Assembly: GCA_023251275.1 (NCBI GenBank)
Contig: JAHEZC010000106.1
Location: 1-7,823, forward strand
DNA: 7,823 nucleotides
Source of the DNA: Parafilimonas sp.
GTDB lineage: Bacteria; Bacteroidota; Bacteroidia; Chitinophagales; Chitinophagaceae
Direction of reading: 5' to 3'
Of this stretch, positions 5,676 to 7,823 are shown one piece after another; position 1 is the stretch's first letter, and each line of letters opens with the position of its first letter. The translations under genes and the position numbers were made by a program. The notes under the pieces are model-generated. The model had not been told where the DNA came from. It searched no databases and saw only the letters and a list, made by a program, of their open reading frames with translations.

Positions 5676-5699
5676 CTGCCTTAAAACAATAATTTTTTC

Positions 5700-7487
5700 A
5701 TGAGGCTATACCCGGAACAGGCATCTGCGCAACTTGAATTTGAAAAGATAAAAATCTTGCTGGAAGGATATTGTAAAAGCGCTTATGCTAAAAACAAGGC
5801 GCAAAATCTGCTCATTCACACAAAAAAAGAATTGATAGACCTTGCATTGAAGCAGGCCCATGAATATAAAATGTTGATTTTGCAATCGCAGTATTTCCCC
5901 AATGATGAGGTTTTTAATATTTCTCATGAATTAAAGCTGCTCAGCATTCCAGGAAGTATGCTTTCCGGCGAACAAATAATGGAGCTCAGAAAGCTTACTA
6001 AAACGACGCAAAATATTTTCCACTGGTTTGATAATGAGAAACGCATTGCCTTGCCTGCTCTCAGCAAAGTAATTGCGGATACTTATTATGAGAAAACTAT
6101 TGCAGATTTAATTGACGAAGTGCTCAATGAATATGGCGAGGTAAAAGACAGTGCTTCGCCTGAGTTACAGAAAATAAGAGTGAATTTATTTCGGAAAAGA
6201 AATGAGTTGCGACGGATGTTCGAAAAGGTTGTGGCAAGATTAACCAGGGCAGGTTATAGTGCAGATATTGAGGAAAGCATGAGTAACGGCAGGAGAGTAG
6301 TTGCAGTTTTTGCTGAACATAAGAGGCAGGTAAAAGGGATCCTGCATGGTGAGAGTGATAGCCGCAAAACTGCATTTATTGAACCGGAAGAAACGATTCA
6401 GCTTAATAATGAAGTTTTTGAACTGGAAAATGATGAACGAAAAGAAGTGCAGCGTATTCTGCGTGTTTTAACTACTCAGCTTTCTGTTTACGGCAGTTTA
6501 CTTTATATTTATTACCAGGTAGTTGGTGAATACGATTTTATCCGGGCCAAAGCCAGGCTTGCAATGGATATAAATGGAAATTATCCGAACCTTACTGATA
6601 AAACACATATAGAGCTTCACGACGCTTATCATCCTTTGTTATATTTCTTCAATCAGAAAGTTTTAAAAAAGACCATTCCAGTTAATATTACATTAAATAC
6701 AGAACATAGAATACTGGTCATAAGCGGCCCCAATGCAGGCGGAAAAACAGTTGCCATGAAAACAGTTGCGCTTAACCAGGTGATGCTGCAAAGCGGCTTG
6801 CTTATTCCGGTGAAAGCAACCTCTGTCATTGGTATTTTCAATCAGCTTTTTATTCATATAGGGGATACACAAAGTTTGGAATTCGAGCTTAGCACTTACT
6901 CGTCACACCTGCTGCACATGAAATTTTTTATTGAAAATGCAAATGGCAAAACATTATTTTTCATTGATGAATTAGGCAGCGGCAGCGACCCAAACCTCGG
7001 TGGTGCATTTGCTGAAGTTATCCTTGAAGAGATGGTGAACCGGCACTCTTTCGGGATTGTTACAACCCATTATCTTAACCTGAAAGTAATGGCTGCACAC
7101 ACTCCGGGTATCATTAATGGGGCGATGGTTTTTGATGAAATAAATCTCCGGCCCTTATATAAGCTTTCCATAGGTAAACCCGGAAGCTCTTATACATTTT
7201 CTATTGCGGAAAGAATTGGATTGCCTAGACTATTGATCAGCAAAGCAAGAAAGCTGGTGGATGAAGATCATTTCAGGTTAGATAAGCTGTTAAACAACAC
7301 TGAGCAGGATCTCGAAAAATTAGAAGAAGATAAAGCGAAGCTTAAAAAGTTGTTGAATGAGAATGAGAACCTGAAGGCAGCAATGCTTAAGACAATGGAT
7401 AAAGAGAAGCATCAGCAGCGGATTGAACTCTTAAAACATCAGAATAAAATAGCAGAAGAGCGTATTCTCAATCTGAAAGAAAATTAA
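5700..7487 (+). CDS. mutS2: MutS2 family protein, core and ATPase part (frame broken near the 3' end)
   Basis: MutS-related ATPase. MutS2 proteins suppress homologous recombination in Helicobacter and act on stalled or collided ribosomes in Bacillus; they do not take part in mismatch repair. This frame gives 595 residues: an N-terminal and clamp-like core (about 1-310) without the MutS1 mismatch-reading domain, then the ABC-type ATPase with Walker A GPNAGGKT (343-350), Walker B TLFFIDELGSGSDP (418-431), and the TTHY histidine switch (455-458). A Lys/Glu-rich coiled coil follows from about residue 515. The start MRLYPEQASAQLEFEKI is the usual MutS2 beginning. The frame stops at TAA 7485-7487 inside the coiled coil, but the expected sequence continues in the -1 frame (next entry), so this is the front part of a broken gene. 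All ATPase residues are intact, so a truncated product could still bind ATP. Confidence 0.9.
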   Translation: MRLYPEQASAQLEFEKIKILLEGYCKSAYAKNKAQNLLIHTKKELIDLALKQAHEYKMLILQSQYFPNDEVFNISHELKLLSIPGSMLSGEQIMELRKLTKTTQNIFHWFDNEKRIALPALSKVIADTYYEKTIADLIDEVLNEYGEVKDSASPELQKIRVNLFRKRNELRRMFEKVVARLTRAGYSADIEESMSNGRRVVAVFAEHKRQVKGILHGESDSRKTAFIEPEETIQLNNEVFELENDERKEVQRILRVLTTQLSVYGSLLYIYYQVVGEYDFIRAKARLAMDINGNYPNLTDKTHIELHDAYHPLLYFFNQKVLKKTIPVNITLNTEHRILVISGPNAGGKTVAMKTVALNQVMLQSGLLIPVKATSVIGIFNQLFIHIGDTQSLEFELSTYSSHLLHMKFFIENANGKTLFFIDELGSGSDPNLGGAFAEVILEEMVNRHSFGIVTTHYLNLKVMAAHTPGIINGAMVFDEINLRPLYKLSIGKPGSSYTFSIAERIGLPRLLISKARKLVDEDHFRLDKLLNNTEQDLEKLEEDKAKLKKLLNENENLKAAMLKTMDKEKHQQRIELLKHQNKIAEERILNLKEN

Positions 7488-7798
7488 AACAGATCGTTTT
7501 TGAATGGCGAAAAAGTGAAAATAAAGAAGAATTAGTCAGGCAAATTCAAAACCTTTTATTCACGAAAAAAGAACAACTTGTAAATAATAAGCTTGCAAAA
7601 AAAGTGGAATCAAAATATATCGAAGTAAATAAAGAAATTTCTATAGGAGCGAGGGTGAAAATGAGAAAGAACTACCAGGTAGGGGAAGTAAAAGAAATAA
7701 GAGGAAGGAGGGCTGTGGTTCAAATCGGCGCATTGCCTATGAATGTGGCGCTTGCGGATCTTGTGGTGGTGGAAGCAAAGGAAAGGGCAACATTATAA
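7448..7798 (+). pseudogene. mutS2: MutS2 C-terminal part, out of frame with the main mutS2 ORF
   Basis: The -1 frame relative to 5700-7487 is open from 7448 to TAA at 7796-7798. From about 7478 it reads RKLKQIVFEWRKSENKEELV and continues through a helical segment to a small beta domain, VGEVKEIRGRRAVVQIGALP (about 7679-7738). That is the KOW-like module which follows the coiled coil in MutS2 proteins. Joining the frames needs one extra base (or two fewer) in the 40-bp overlap 7448-7487. For example, one base added within CTG at 7472-7475 would give ...NLERKLKQ.... The rejoined protein would be about 699 residues and would stop right after the KOW-like module with no Smr domain. The GTG at 7604 could be read as a start for a 64-residue ORF, but the homology runs through it, so an independent gene is unlikely. 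The break may be a real mutation or an assembly error. Confidence 0.8.
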
Positions 7799-7823
7799 TT
7801 AAGTATCTTGCAATTTTATTATG
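7799..7823 (+). other. Possible start of the next gene at the window edge
   Basis: After the mutS2 stop, TATCTTGC at 7804-7811 is close to TAnnTTTG, and the window ends on an ATG at 7821-7823 preceded by an A/T-rich leader. This could be the start codon of a following gene, but no coding sequence is visible to test it. Confidence 0.2.

Noticed and set aside
5706..6841. Minus-strand ORFs opposite mutS2
   Set aside because: They are antisense to the conserved MutS2 core and ATPase and have no recognisable features.
7448..7487. Programmed -1 ribosomal frameshift joining the two mutS2 frames
   Set aside because: The overlap holds no X-XXY-YYZ slippery heptamer in the right phase (codons read CTG AAA GAA AAT TAA), and no strong downstream hairpin was seen. 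MutS2 genes are not known to use recoding.
7604..7798. Independent 64-aa gene starting at GTG 7604
   Set aside because: The same frame is open and homologous to MutS2 well upstream of this codon, so it is the tail of mutS2.
1..7823. CRISPR array, insertion sequence, tRNA or attachment site
   Set aside because: No regular spaced repeats, transposase motifs, terminal inverted repeats or cloverleaf-like sequences were found by eye.

Overview
The window looks like a stretch of a Bacteroidota chromosome, probably of the Chitinophagaceae/Sphingobacteriia type. The evidence is AT-rich, A/T-rich gene leaders that mostly lack Shine-Dalgarno sequences, three good copies of the Bacteroidota -7 promoter element TAnnTTTG, a Bacteroidota-type arginine decarboxylase, and a MutS2 whose ends resemble those of that group. 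The family-level placement is from memory of homologues, not from a search. No mobile element, CRISPR array, tRNA or rRNA is visible.

Layout: (1) 1-260 is a left edge with no secure gene. (2) 261-1123 is a two-gene operon, an OsmC peroxidase and a GNAT acetyltransferase, ending at a hairpin terminator it shares with the convergent dps gene (1169-1639, minus). OsmC and Dps are both peroxide and stationary-phase defence proteins. (3) 1755-2537 is a self-contained ribosomal protein unit: promoter, structured leader, rpmI (L35), rplT (L20) and a strong terminator. The usual infC/thrS genes are not upstream. (4) 2561-4047 is a monocistronic PLP-dependent decarboxylase, probably biosynthetic arginine decarboxylase for polyamines. 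(5) 4156-5060 holds two convergent envelope genes, a secreted NTF2-like protein and a LEA14-like lipoprotein, whose stop codons lie 8 bp apart inside a candidate bidirectional terminator. (6) 5061-5667 is a gene-poor gap: a 300-bp tract of about 16% GC, then a less AT-rich piece with dyads and a possible tiny ORF. (7) 5668-7798 is mutS2 with its own promoter. The reading frame breaks at about 7448-7487 and the coding sequence resumes in the -1 frame to 7798, where it ends without an Smr nuclease domain.

Most of the window is ordinary housekeeping and stress-response content, and I see no clear new defence or mobile system. The best leads are the mutS2 frame break and missing Smr domain, the competing base pairings in the rpmI leader, and the unexplained gap before mutS2.
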